DNA of 9,389 bases from CAKVLS01 sp045638465 (GTDB taxonomy: Bacteria; Bacillota; Clostridia; Christensenellales; UBA1242): NCBI GenBank assembly GCA_045638465.1, contig JAZUBK010000015.1, positions 1 through 9,389 on the forward strand, read 5' to 3'. Positions 1-6,519 of this stretch are shown here, in pieces; position 1 is the first letter of the stretch; each line of letters starts with the position of its first letter. The translations under genes and the position numbers were made by a program. The notes beneath the pieces were generated by a model. It searched no databases, was not told the origin of the DNA, and saw only the letters and a program-made list of their open reading frames with translations.

Positions 1-49
1 GACCTCCTGCTTGCAAGGCAGGCGCTCTAGCCAGCTGAGCTATACCCCC
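1..49 (-). tRNA. tRNA-Ala (anticodon TGC), 5' part only
   Basis: Reading the minus strand from position 49, the sequence opens with GGGGGTATAGCTCAG, a typical bacterial tRNA-Ala acceptor and D-arm start. An anticodon arm follows with stem CCTGC/GCAGG around the loop CTTGCAA, giving anticodon TGC (positions 13-15), which reads GCA alanine codons. The gene runs off the left edge of the window, so the variable loop, T-arm and 3' acceptor strand are missing. A strong promoter lies just upstream (67-95). tRNA-Ala often sits next to rRNA or other tRNA genes, and such repeats commonly break assemblies, which may explain why the sequence stops here. The identity is secure; what lies beyond is unknown. 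Confidence 0.95.
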
Positions 50-66
50 ATAACAAATGCTCTATT

Positions 67-95
67 ATAATAACACTTCTAAAAAATAATGTCAA
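67..95 (-). promoter_or_regulatory. Sigma-A-type promoter of tRNA-Ala
   Basis: On the minus strand there is a perfect -35 box TTGACA (90-95), a 17-base spacer, and a -10 box TATTAT (67-72) preceded by TG one base away (74-75), an extended -10 form. Transcription would start near position 60, about 11 bases before the mature tRNA 5' end at 49. An alternative TATAAT at 64-69 would need a 20-base spacer and is less likely. The A/T tracts upstream of the -35 box could act as an UP element. Confidence 0.85.
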
Positions 96-132
96 TAATT
101 TTTTTACATTTTTTTTAATTTTTTATAAAAAG

Positions 133-162
133 AAAAATCACCCGTATTTTTGGGTGATTTTT
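133..162 (-). terminator. Rho-independent terminator after gltX
   Basis: The arms AAAAATCACCC (133-143) and GGGTGATTTTT (152-162) are perfect 11-base complements around an 8-base loop. On the minus strand the 3' arm ends in a T run followed by CTTTTTAT, the expected U-rich tail. The hairpin starts about 37 bases after the gltX stop codon and separates gltX from the tRNA-Ala promoter. Confidence 0.9.
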
Positions 163-198
163 ATACTTTTTATTAGTTTATATATTTTTGCCACCAAG

Positions 199-1878
199 TT
201 ATTTAACGGCGTCAATTGCTTTATTTAATCTATTTACTACTTCATTACTTCCAAGTAGTTTCTTTACAAAATAAAGGTCTGGGCTCATTCTACGGCCTGT
301 AATTGCCACTCTTATTACTCCACTAACGTCAGCAACGCTGCCTTTGAAGTCTTGAGGGTTTTTCTTATATGCTTTCATATCGGCAGAAAAACCAAGTGGG
401 TCGCAAATTGATTTGATTTTGTCAAACCAAACTTGTTTTTCGTCGTTTTCGTCATATATTTTTGCATACTCAGTCAAAATTGCGATTATATCTTCTTTTG
501 ACACATTATCTGCAAAGTCATAGTCTTCCGCATTGTCTAGTTTCTTTGTTTCATCAAACATATAATCATAAAGAACTTTTACATCTGACCATTTTGCGAT
601 GTCTTTACGAGGTTTTGGAGTATCTACTCTGTCGACGCTAAATAGCCCGATTAGGTAATCTCTTTTGTTTTTGATAATTTCAAAGAATTCTTTATCGAAC
701 TCTTCTGCCCAAGCAAGTGTGCAATCTGCTACTTTTTCTGGGCTATAGTGAGAAATAATGTTTTTTGAAACATCTTCTAGTTTTACCATATCAAACATTG
801 GGTTGTTGCTACCAATTTTTTCTACAGCAAACTTAAACTCTGTATAAGGTAGTAGTGGGTTTTGCGCTCTCCAGTTTTCAAAGTCGCTATTTAGAAGATT
901 CATAAGGTATTCTAGTATTGACTCTGTAGGAAATCCCACTTGCAAGAAGTATCTTGCGTCCGCTTCTGGGTCTTTTCTTTTGCTAAGCTTTCTTTTGTTA
1001 CCTGTTGTTTCGTCTATCTTGCAAATAACAGGGGTATGTGCATATTTTGGAGGTTCAAAACCAAAAGCCTTGAAACCTTCTATATGAGCAGAAAGTGATG
1101 GGTACCACTCTTCGCCCCTAACAACTGTTGTTGTGCCCATCAAAGTATCATCAACAATGTGTGCAAAGCTATATGGAGGTATGCCATTGCTCTTTACCAA
1201 AACAATATCTTTGCAGTTTTCTCTTATTTCTCTATCACCTTTGATGCTATCTTTGAATCTAAATGTTTTTTCTGGATTTCCTTGAGATAATAGTCTCAAA
1301 GCCCAAGGCTTACCTGCTTTGATATTTGCCTCAACATCTTCGATAGTAAGGCTGCGGCAAGGGTCTTTTTCTTCGATAGCTTCGCTATTTTCTAGTTGTT
1401 CGTTACGTCTTGCCAAAACATCTTCTTTTCCTTCTGATTTATCACAAAAACAAGGAAAAGCTCTTCCGATAGAAACAAGGTGTTTTGCAAAGGTATCATA
1501 TATTTCTAGCCTATGAGATTGGATATAGTCGCCATAATCACCTATTTGCGCTAGGTCGTCACCACGGTATCCCTCGTCTGGAATAAGGCCATATCTACAA
1601 AGAACATTATATGCTATAGTTCCTGCGTTTTCTATCTCTCTTTTTTGGTCGGTATCTTCTAGTCTTAGATAAAAGATTCCGTCTGTGCCACTAGCCAAAC
1701 TTTTGCTCAAAAGTGCGCTATATAGGTGTCCAGTATGAAGATATCCTGTTGGGCTTGGCGCAAGTCTTACAACTTCTTGTTCGTCATCAAGCTTTCTTTT
1801 TGGATATTTTTTGATGTAATAATCTATTGTATTAGTTGTGTTTGGATATAGTAAATCCGCAAGTTTTTTATAGTCCAT
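199..1878 (-). CDS. gltX: Glutamyl-tRNA synthetase (class I)
   Basis: This enzyme charges tRNA-Glu with glutamate in an ATP-dependent cytoplasmic reaction. The 559-residue product has the class I signature APSPTG with HTGH at residues 48-51, and a KMSKS-type loop KLSKR at 297-301. It also has the GluRS-typical block LRLEDTD (71-77) and a VVRGEEW block near 252-258. The APSPTG start rather than the glutamine-enzyme PPEPNG form supports GluRS over GlnRS. A CxC pair at 143/145 with Cys174 resembles the zinc-binding insert seen in some family members. About 35 residues precede the catalytic fold and the protein is longer than the usual roughly 470-500 residues, as in a long clostridial GluRS subgroup. 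The ATG is fixed by AAGGAGA (1884-1890), 5 bases upstream. It has its own promoter (1927-1955) and terminator (133-162). Whether it also charges tRNA-Gln cannot be told from the sequence. Confidence 0.96.
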   Translation of the reverse strand: MDYKKLADLLYPNTTNTIDYYIKKYPKRKLDDEQEVVRLAPSPTGYLHTGHLYSALLSKSLASGTDGIFYLRLEDTDQKREIENAGTIAYNVLCRYGLIPDEGYRGDDLAQIGDYGDYIQSHRLEIYDTFAKHLVSIGRAFPCFCDKSEGKEDVLARRNEQLENSEAIEEKDPCRSLTIEDVEANIKAGKPWALRLLSQGNPEKTFRFKDSIKGDREIRENCKDIVLVKSNGIPPYSFAHIVDDTLMGTTTVVRGEEWYPSLSAHIEGFKAFGFEPPKYAHTPVICKIDETTGNKRKLSKRKDPEADARYFLQVGFPTESILEYLMNLLNSDFENWRAQNPLLPYTEFKFAVEKIGSNNPMFDMVKLEDVSKNIISHYSPEKVADCTLAWAEEFDKEFFEIIKNKRDYLIGLFSVDRVDTPKPRKDIAKWSDVKVLYDYMFDETKKLDNAEDYDFADNVSKEDIIAILTEYAKIYDENDEKQVWFDKIKSICDPLGFSADMKAYKKNPQDFKGSVADVSGVIRVAITGRRMSPDLYFVKKLLGSNEVVNRLNKAIDAVK

Positions 1879-1898
1879 ATTTATCTCCTTGAAAGAAA

Positions 1899-1925
1899 GA
1901 AACGAGCTTTTTTTGTGCTCGTTTC
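1899..1925 (-). terminator. Terminator of the envelope-protein operon
   Basis: Arms GAAACGAGC (1899-1907) and GCTCGTTTC (1917-1925) form a perfect 9-base stem around a 9-base A/T loop. Read on the minus strand, the second arm is followed by the T-rich TTTCTTTC. This would end transcripts of the lipoprotein gene whose stop is at 1964. The plus-strand side has no T run, so it is probably one-directional. The 5' arm overlaps the expected gltX start site. Confidence 0.8.
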
Positions 1926-1926
1926 A

Positions 1927-1955
1927 ATTATATACTTTTCAAAATAATTTGGCAA
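1927..1955 (-). promoter_or_regulatory. Sigma-A-type promoter of gltX
   Basis: The minus strand carries TTGCCA (1950-1955), a 17-base spacer and a perfect TATAAT (1927-1932). Transcription would start near 1920, about 42 bases before the gltX ATG. The start site falls inside the first arm of the terminator hairpin 1899-1925, so gltX mRNA starting here would not contain the whole hairpin. Confidence 0.85.
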
Positions 1956-1963
1956 GTAATGTT

Positions 1964-2962
1964 TTATGCAGAAAGCAAAATTGCTGCGTGGTAAACTGGT
2001 AAATATTTTGATTGCATAAAGTTTTCTACATAATTATAAGAATCTCTTTGTTTATCGTCCAAATCATCTACTTCTTGCAAACCTTGGTAGATATCTTTGT
2101 AAGGTACATTTTTCATATATCTTATTGCTCTTTTTAGGTCTTTTAAGAAAGTATCATGGTTTTGTCTCAACACTTTTAGTGTAGCTTCGTCACTGCTTGA
2201 ATAAGCAGATACATTTTTGTTGCTCAAAATATCAATACAAGCGCCAAGGTAATCACCAGTAACGTCTTTTGACAAAAATTGATTAATACTATTGGCGTTT
2301 GACCAAACATAATGTTTGATATAGTGATTGTTCAAAACATATGCAACATATAATTTTGATCCCATAGTTTCTACCTTCATATCATCGTTATTAAAGGCAA
2401 AACCAACAGCTGTATAATCTCTTTGTTTTACATAAATGTTTTTGTAATATCCGTTGTAAAAAGCCAAAGCGAATCTTTGTGATGCGTTAATTAATTTTTG
2501 CATACTAACCAAAAAGGCAGGATATCCTGTACCTGAAGATTGGTTAATGTTTTCAAAACTTAGTTTTGCAGAAGCAAAATCATTTAGTGCGCTCTCAAAA
2601 TCTTTTAGTCCAGCATAAACTTCATTAATTTCGCTTTGAGAAAATTTTGAAAGACAATCTTTAAAAACTTTAGCTTTGCTATTTACAAAAGCCATTGTAG
2701 TATTTAGCATAGGAAGGTACACTTTGCCCAAAGAATAAATCTTTGAATTAGAAACATTCATGCTTGATTTTATATTTGACGCAGTAAACTCAACTTTAAA
2801 CTCTCTAGAATTAGAGTCAAAAAAGTCGGCTTGTTTTTCTTGCAATTTCGAATAAGCATCTGCAACTTGACTTGCAGTTTTGTTTCCTTCACAACCCATC
2901 AAAGCAAACGGAACAAGGCAAACAATCATAAGCACAACAAATATGCTAAGAAATTTTTTCAT
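1964..2962 (-). CDS. Putative lipoprotein of unknown function
   Basis: I do not recognise a family for this 332-residue protein. The N-terminus is a clear type II signal peptide: a MKK start, a hydrophobic stretch (residues 4-22) and the lipobox LMGC with Cys24 as the predicted lipidated residue. It should therefore be anchored to the outer face of the membrane. The rest looks mainly helical, rich in Lys, Asn, Ser, Tyr and Phe, with no catalytic motif that I can name. The start follows AGGGAGGG (2969-2976) by 6 bases. That ribosome site overlaps the stop codon of the upstream gene (2975-2977), so the two genes are cotranscribed and probably translationally coupled. A QNHxxFL-like motif (267-273) and a SDEAT string (257-261) also occur in the upstream product, a hint of distant paralogy. 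The operon ends at the hairpin 1899-1925. Confidence 0.85.
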   Translation of the reverse strand: MKKFLSIFVVLMIVCLVPFALMGCEGNKTASQVADAYSKLQEKQADFFDSNSREFKVEFTASNIKSSMNVSNSKIYSLGKVYLPMLNTTMAFVNSKAKVFKDCLSKFSQSEINEVYAGLKDFESALNDFASAKLSFENINQSSGTGYPAFLVSMQKLINASQRFALAFYNGYYKNIYVKQRDYTAVGFAFNNDDMKVETMGSKLYVAYVLNNHYIKHYVWSNANSINQFLSKDVTGDYLGACIDILSNKNVSAYSSSDEATLKVLRQNHDTFLKDLKRAIRYMKNVPYKDIYQGLQEVDDLDDKQRDSYNYVENFMQSKYLPVYHAAILLSA

Positions 2963-2974
2963 CTTTTGCCCTCC

Positions 2975-3886
2975 CTAAAATTTTGTTCCATAAGTTGTAC
3001 CAAGGAAAGTTTTAACAGCTGTGCAATATGTAGCCTCATCACTGTTTGTTGCAATGTATGTTGTACTGTCTGATAAGAACGCTCTTGGGTTGGAAATTTT
3101 GTTATAGTTTATCAAAAATTGTGCGTGGTTTTGTTCTCTTAGTTCATAACCATCTGTCAATTTTTTGTAGTTATAGATATAGTTGAAGTTTTGTGCGTTT
3201 TTGTCAAAGCCATATGGTGAAGCATATGGAAGACTTGCGCCATCTTCAGTTTTTGGTCCTAGCTTTGCTACAACACTATTTATACTATTGCAAACAAAGT
3301 TTGCTGCCATTTCGTATTTGACTTGGGTAAAACTTTTAAACATCTTTCCGCCGAATATTTTTTTGTCAACCAAGTTTTGCAATTCAACAAAAACCTCATA
3401 GCCTTTTGCATATGCTCTTAGATAGTCTTGGGCAAACATTGCACTCAAAGCAGACATTGTTGTTTGGTCACTTATTGTTGGTGATAATTTGCTCTCAAAA
3501 CTCTCATATTTGTTTAGAGTTTTCTTTGCAGAATTAATAGCTGCAATGTAGTCTTTATATTTGGTTAATACCGCGTCTTTTTCCTTTTTATTCATACCTG
3601 ACATATCTTGGAAATAGTACAAGTAGTAATCAATACCTTCGTTCAAAAATTTTATTGCGTCATTTGCATAATCTACATATCCGCAAGTAACTGAACTGCC
3701 ATAGGTTGATTGGACAGAGTTTGCATCTTTGTATAAGGATTCAAAATCTGCATTGTTTTTAATCTTGGTAATTTCAGTGTAGACTTTTGATTCTACATTA
3801 TGATTACTCAAAAAGACAACTACGCCAAATATTACCATACCTACAAAACAAAAAACTATAAGTATACGAATAAGTTTAGATTTCAT
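2975..3886 (-). CDS. Membrane-anchored protein of unknown function
   Basis: The 303-residue product has a short basic start followed by a long hydrophobic segment (about residues 7-27) with no lipobox cysteine at its end. It is best read as an uncleaved signal anchor with the remainder outside the cell. The body appears helical and rich in Lys, Tyr, Asn and Ser, with Cys68, Cys199 and Cys288 outside the membrane segment. I recognise no named domain. It is the first gene of a two-gene operon with the lipoprotein downstream, separated by 12 bases. It shares with that protein similar size, composition and a QNHxxFL motif (252-258), suggesting related or cooperating envelope proteins. The start is supported by AAAGGAGG (3892-3899) 5 bases upstream and by a good promoter at 3918-3946. 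No function is claimed. Confidence 0.85.
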   Translation of the reverse strand: MKSKLIRILIVFCFVGMVIFGVVVFLSNHNVESKVYTEITKIKNNADFESLYKDANSVQSTYGSSVTCGYVDYANDAIKFLNEGIDYYLYYFQDMSGMNKKEKDAVLTKYKDYIAAINSAKKTLNKYESFESKLSPTISDQTTMSALSAMFAQDYLRAYAKGYEVFVELQNLVDKKIFGGKMFKSFTQVKYEMAANFVCNSINSVVAKLGPKTEDGASLPYASPYGFDKNAQNFNYIYNYKKLTDGYELREQNHAQFLINYNKISNPRAFLSDSTTYIATNSDEATYCTAVKTFLGTTYGTKF

Positions 3887-3917
3887 AATTGCCTCCTTTG
3901 AATATATTTGTTATTAT

Positions 3918-3946
3918 ATACTATCATTAACTTGTATATTTGTCAA
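3918..3946 (-). promoter_or_regulatory. Promoter of the two-gene envelope operon
   Basis: The minus strand has a perfect TTGACA (3941-3946), a 17-base spacer and TAGTAT (3918-3923), with TG one base upstream of the -10 box (extended -10). Transcription would begin near 3911, leaving a leader of about 25 bases that includes the ribosome site. A nearby TATAAT would need a 22-base spacer and is less likely. Confidence 0.8.
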
Positions 3947-3995
3947 TAAAAAGCCTATTTTTTGAATTTATAAAAGATGGGTATTTTTATTGATA
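3941..3995. repeat. Inverted repeat containing both divergent -35 boxes
   Basis: The 12-base arm TGTCAATAAAAA (3941-3952) is the reverse complement of TTTTTATTGATA (3984-3995) at 11 of 12 positions. Each arm consists of a -35 hexamer with the A/T tract immediately upstream of it, one for each divergent operon. This may be shared promoter architecture (UP-like tracts) or a dyad bound by a regulator. The sequence alone does not decide which. Confidence 0.6.
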
Positions 3996-4019
3996 TTTGC
4001 CACAATTTTGTGCTAAACT
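3990..4019 (+). promoter_or_regulatory. Possible promoter of the dnaD-dnaC operon
   Basis: TTGATA (3990-3995), an 18-base spacer ending in TGC, and TAAACT (4014-4019) form a weaker extended -10 promoter. Its -35 region mirrors the strong divergent promoter opposite. The predicted start, near 4026, would fall at the edge of the ribosome site AGGGAG (4026-4031), giving an unusually short leader, so the exact start is uncertain. Confidence 0.45.
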
Positions 4020-4040
4020 TGATGCAGGGAGAAATATAAA

Positions 4041-5498
4041 ATGGCTTTTTGTAAATTTTCTACAGGCTTTATCGCCGAAAGCTCAATAGTTTTGGATTCG
4101 ATGTTCCTAAACGACTACGTACCTTACGCTCCAGAGAGTTGCCTAAAGGTATATCTTTTTGGTTTGGCAAAGTGCTACAATAGTACAAGCTACGACAACA
4201 CTATCGAAAACTTCGAAAAAGTACTAAACCTTAGCAAAGAAGATATTATTAGTAGTTTCCTTTATTGGCAAGACCAAAACCTAGTTCAAGTATTGCAACT
4301 AGAACCAGAAATCGAAGTAAGATATTTGCCTGTAAAAACCGCTAGTAAAAACCTTAAAAAATTCAAGGTCGAAAAATACTCTTCTTTTGCATTATCTGCA
4401 CAAGAGATTTTGTCAAGACCTGTTAGCACTAACGAAATCAACGAGTACATAACTCTTATTGAAAGTTTTTCTATGCAACCAGAAGCCTTGCTTATGATTA
4501 TGAAATATTGCACTAACGCAAAAGGCGAAAATGTAAGTTATCAATACATTTTGACCGTTGCAAGAAATTGGGCAAAAGAACATATCCTAACCTGCGATAA
4601 AGTAGAAGAAAAGTTGATGGAATTAAACAACACTATGTCAAACAGCGCAGAGGTTGCAAAAGCCCTAAAGTTCAAAGGCAATATCTCATACGAATATCAA
4701 CAACTATTTATCAAATGGACCAAAGAACTTGGTTTTGAACTTGGCACTATTTTGCACGTTGCAAAGCAAATCTCAAAACTATCAACACGTAATGGTTTTG
4801 AAAGGCTAGACAACGCACTTATCAAATATTACGAACAAAAGTTATTTAGCATACTAGAGATTCAAGAGTACGAAGAAAACAAAACTGCTCTTATATCTCT
4901 TGCAAAGCAAATTAACAAAGCAATCGGTGTATATTACGAAAACGTAGAAAACATCATAGACACATATATTCTAAATTGGATCAAAAAAGGCTATGACGAG
5001 CAAACGCTTATCCAAATAGCAAACTTCTGTTTCAAAAATAACATAAGAACTCTAGATGGTATGAACAACACCGTAAATAAGTTCTACAAACTAGGCTACA
5101 CAACCCTAAACGGTATCGTTCAATATCTAAATGACAAGCTATCTCAAGACAACGAAATCAAAGAAGTCTTGACTGCCCTTTGCATCGAAAGAAAGGTAAA
5201 TAGTTACGATAGGGATATGTTTAATACTTGGGTAAATATCTGGAAGATGCCAAAAGACATAATAAACCACGCAATATCCCTTGCAAAAGGCAAATCAAGC
5301 CCTATGCAATACCTAAATCAAATTTTGTCTACATGGCATAGCGCCGAAATAAAAACGCTAGACGAGGCCAAAGCCTACAAGTCTACCCCTACAACTACTG
5401 CAGCCTCTCAAAAGCAAGATAACAAAGTAATGACTAGAAGTTATACTGCAGAGGAACTAAACTCATTGTTTGACAACTTAGACGAGGTGGAAATCTAA
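4041..5498 (+). CDS. dnaD: DnaD-like primosome / replication-restart protein
   Basis: DnaD-family proteins bind DNA and help bring the replicative helicase to origins or stalled forks in Firmicutes. The 485-residue product starts with MAFCKF and has a winged-helix-like N-terminal region (about 1-100) as in DnaD. Several helical segments follow that resemble the DnaD C-terminal (DnaB_2) fold: about 120-190, 217-275, 300-362 and 388-445. The first and last carry the family-like pattern of Tyr or Gln, Ile and Trp: YQYILTVARNW (167-177) and YLNQILSTW (424-432), the last followed by a turn and a TLDEA segment. The tail (450-470) is polar and probably disordered, ending in an acidic SLFDNLDEVEI. 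The protein is longer than classic DnaD of about 230 residues. The start is supported by AGGGAG (4026-4031). The stop TAA shares its last A with the next gene's ATG, so the pair is coupled. Its overlap with a helicase-loader gene strengthens the assignment. Confidence 0.85.
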   Translation: MAFCKFSTGFIAESSIVLDSMFLNDYVPYAPESCLKVYLFGLAKCYNSTSYDNTIENFEKVLNLSKEDIISSFLYWQDQNLVQVLQLEPEIEVRYLPVKTASKNLKKFKVEKYSSFALSAQEILSRPVSTNEINEYITLIESFSMQPEALLMIMKYCTNAKGENVSYQYILTVARNWAKEHILTCDKVEEKLMELNNTMSNSAEVAKALKFKGNISYEYQQLFIKWTKELGFELGTILHVAKQISKLSTRNGFERLDNALIKYYEQKLFSILEIQEYEENKTALISLAKQINKAIGVYYENVENIIDTYILNWIKKGYDEQTLIQIANFCFKNNIRTLDGMNNTVNKFYKLGYTTLNGIVQYLNDKLSQDNEIKEVLTALCIERKVNSYDRDMFNTWVNIWKMPKDIINHAISLAKGKSSPMQYLNQILSTWHSAEIKTLDEAKAYKSTPTTTAASQKQDNKVMTRSYTAEELNSLFDNLDEVEI

Positions 5499-6436
5499 TG
5501 ACAAAAGCTCAAATAATGCAAAAGGCAAAAGCCATAATAAGACAAAACAAACAAAGAGCCGAAGATATTGCGGCAAACAATCTTGCAAAAGCAAAAGAAA
5601 ATGTTGCCTTTGCTACAAACGATACAAACATTGACCACTTAGAACTTCAAATCGCAAAACTTGAGTTTGAAGGAAAAGACACAAAAACCGAAAACGAACT
5701 TTTAAAAGTTCTAAAAAAAGAAAGAGCTGAGATACTAAAAAAACTAAATCTAACCGAAAAAGATTTTGCACCAAAGTATACCTGCTCAAAATGTAACGAC
5801 ACAGGAATTGTAAACGGAAAATATTGTTCTTGTCTTGACGTTGAAATAAACAAACTTTTAACTCAAGACCTAGGCCTTAACATCGACAAAGCGCATACTT
5901 TCAAAGGTTGTGACAAAAAGTTTTTGGAAGATAACAACCTTGCCAAAGAATACAAAACTCTAAACACATGGGTTGATAAGTTCCCTACTTCAAAATACAA
6001 AAACATTGTATTTGTAGGCCCAGCCGGTGGTGGCAAAACTTACCTTACTGAATGTGTCGCAAACGCCCTAATAGAAAAGCAAGTTGTAGTAAACTTTGTT
6101 ACTGCTTTTAACCTAAACAATCTTATGCTAAAGTATCATACAACATTTGACGATAGCAAAGAAAATATTTTAGAGGGATATATCAACTGCCCACTACTTA
6201 TTATTGACGACCTTGGCACAGAGCCAATACTTAAAAATGTAACCAAAGAATATCTATACTTAATACTTAACGAAAGAATAATAAACGACAGATGCACAAT
6301 CATCACAACCAACCTATCTCCAGATGGCATAATTGATAGATATGGCGAGAGAATCTTTAGTAGACTATTTAACAAACTAAATAGCCTAAAGATAAATTTT
6401 GAAAAGGGCGACCTTCGTGTCAAATTAAAAAAATAA
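5498..6436 (+). CDS. dnaC: DnaC/DnaI-like AAA+ helicase loader
   Basis: This protein is expected to load the replicative hexameric helicase onto DNA together with the DnaD-like protein encoded just upstream. The 312-residue product has a Lys- and Glu-rich coiled-coil-like N-terminus (1-90). Next comes a cysteine cluster C96-x2-C99 and C110-x-C112, resembling the zinc-binding region of Bacillus DnaI. The AAA+ ATPase domain follows: Walker A GPAGGGKT (174-181), Walker B LLIIDDLG (233-240) and a sensor I region IITTNLS (268-274). RIFSRL (285-290) contains the likely arginine finger. These motifs match COG1484 helicase loaders rather than IstB transposition proteins; no transposase is nearby. The ATG overlaps the upstream stop by one base, with GAGGTGG (5484-5490) as ribosome site. 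Transcription should end at hairpins 6442-6507. Naming differs between lineages (dnaC or dnaI). Confidence 0.92.
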   Translation: MTKAQIMQKAKAIIRQNKQRAEDIAANNLAKAKENVAFATNDTNIDHLELQIAKLEFEGKDTKTENELLKVLKKERAEILKKLNLTEKDFAPKYTCSKCNDTGIVNGKYCSCLDVEINKLLTQDLGLNIDKAHTFKGCDKKFLEDNNLAKEYKTLNTWVDKFPTSKYKNIVFVGPAGGGKTYLTECVANALIEKQVVVNFVTAFNLNNLMLKYHTTFDDSKENILEGYINCPLLIIDDLGTEPILKNVTKEYLYLILNERIINDRCTIITTNLSPDGIIDRYGERIFSRLFNKLNSLKINFEKGDLRVKLKK

Positions 6437-6441
6437 CACCC

Positions 6442-6471
6442 CCCTACCATCAAATTTGGTAGGGATTTTTT
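6442..6471 (+). terminator. Rho-independent terminator of dnaD-dnaC
   Basis: CCCTACCA (6442-6449) and TGGTAGGG (6457-6464) form a perfect 8-base GC-containing stem with a 7-base loop, followed by A and six T residues (6466-6471). It begins 6 bases after the dnaC stop codon. Confidence 0.92.
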
Positions 6472-6476
6472 ATATA

Positions 6477-6507
6477 AAAAAGAGTGAAAAATTTTTTCAC
6501 TCTTTTT
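6477..6507. terminator. Bidirectional terminator between convergent genes
   Basis: Positions 6477-6491 and 6493-6507 are perfect 15-base complements: an A run, GAGTG, an A run, then the mirror. Each strand ends in T residues. On the minus strand the T6 run lies about 40 bases after the phosphoesterase gene stop, so this is its terminator. On the plus strand it backs up the hairpin 6442-6471. Confidence 0.85.
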
Positions 6508-6519
6508 ATTTATATTCTA

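Noticed and set aside
1319..1516. Short plus-strand open frames within gltX, and similar ones opposite the envelope genes (2831-3073, 3183-3401).
   Set aside because: They lie entirely or almost entirely antisense to well-supported genes, have no convincing ribosome sites, and have compositions typical of shadow frames.
4286..4513. Minus-strand open frames inside dnaD and dnaC (also 5647-5853, 6136-6453).
   Set aside because: They are complementary to conserved coding sequence, including the Walker B region, with no independent start signals or recognisable product.
5498..6436. Possibility that the AAA+ protein is an IstB-type insertion-sequence helper.
   Set aside because: There is no adjacent IstA transposase and no terminal repeats. 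The cysteine cluster and coupling to a DnaD-like gene fit a helicase loader.
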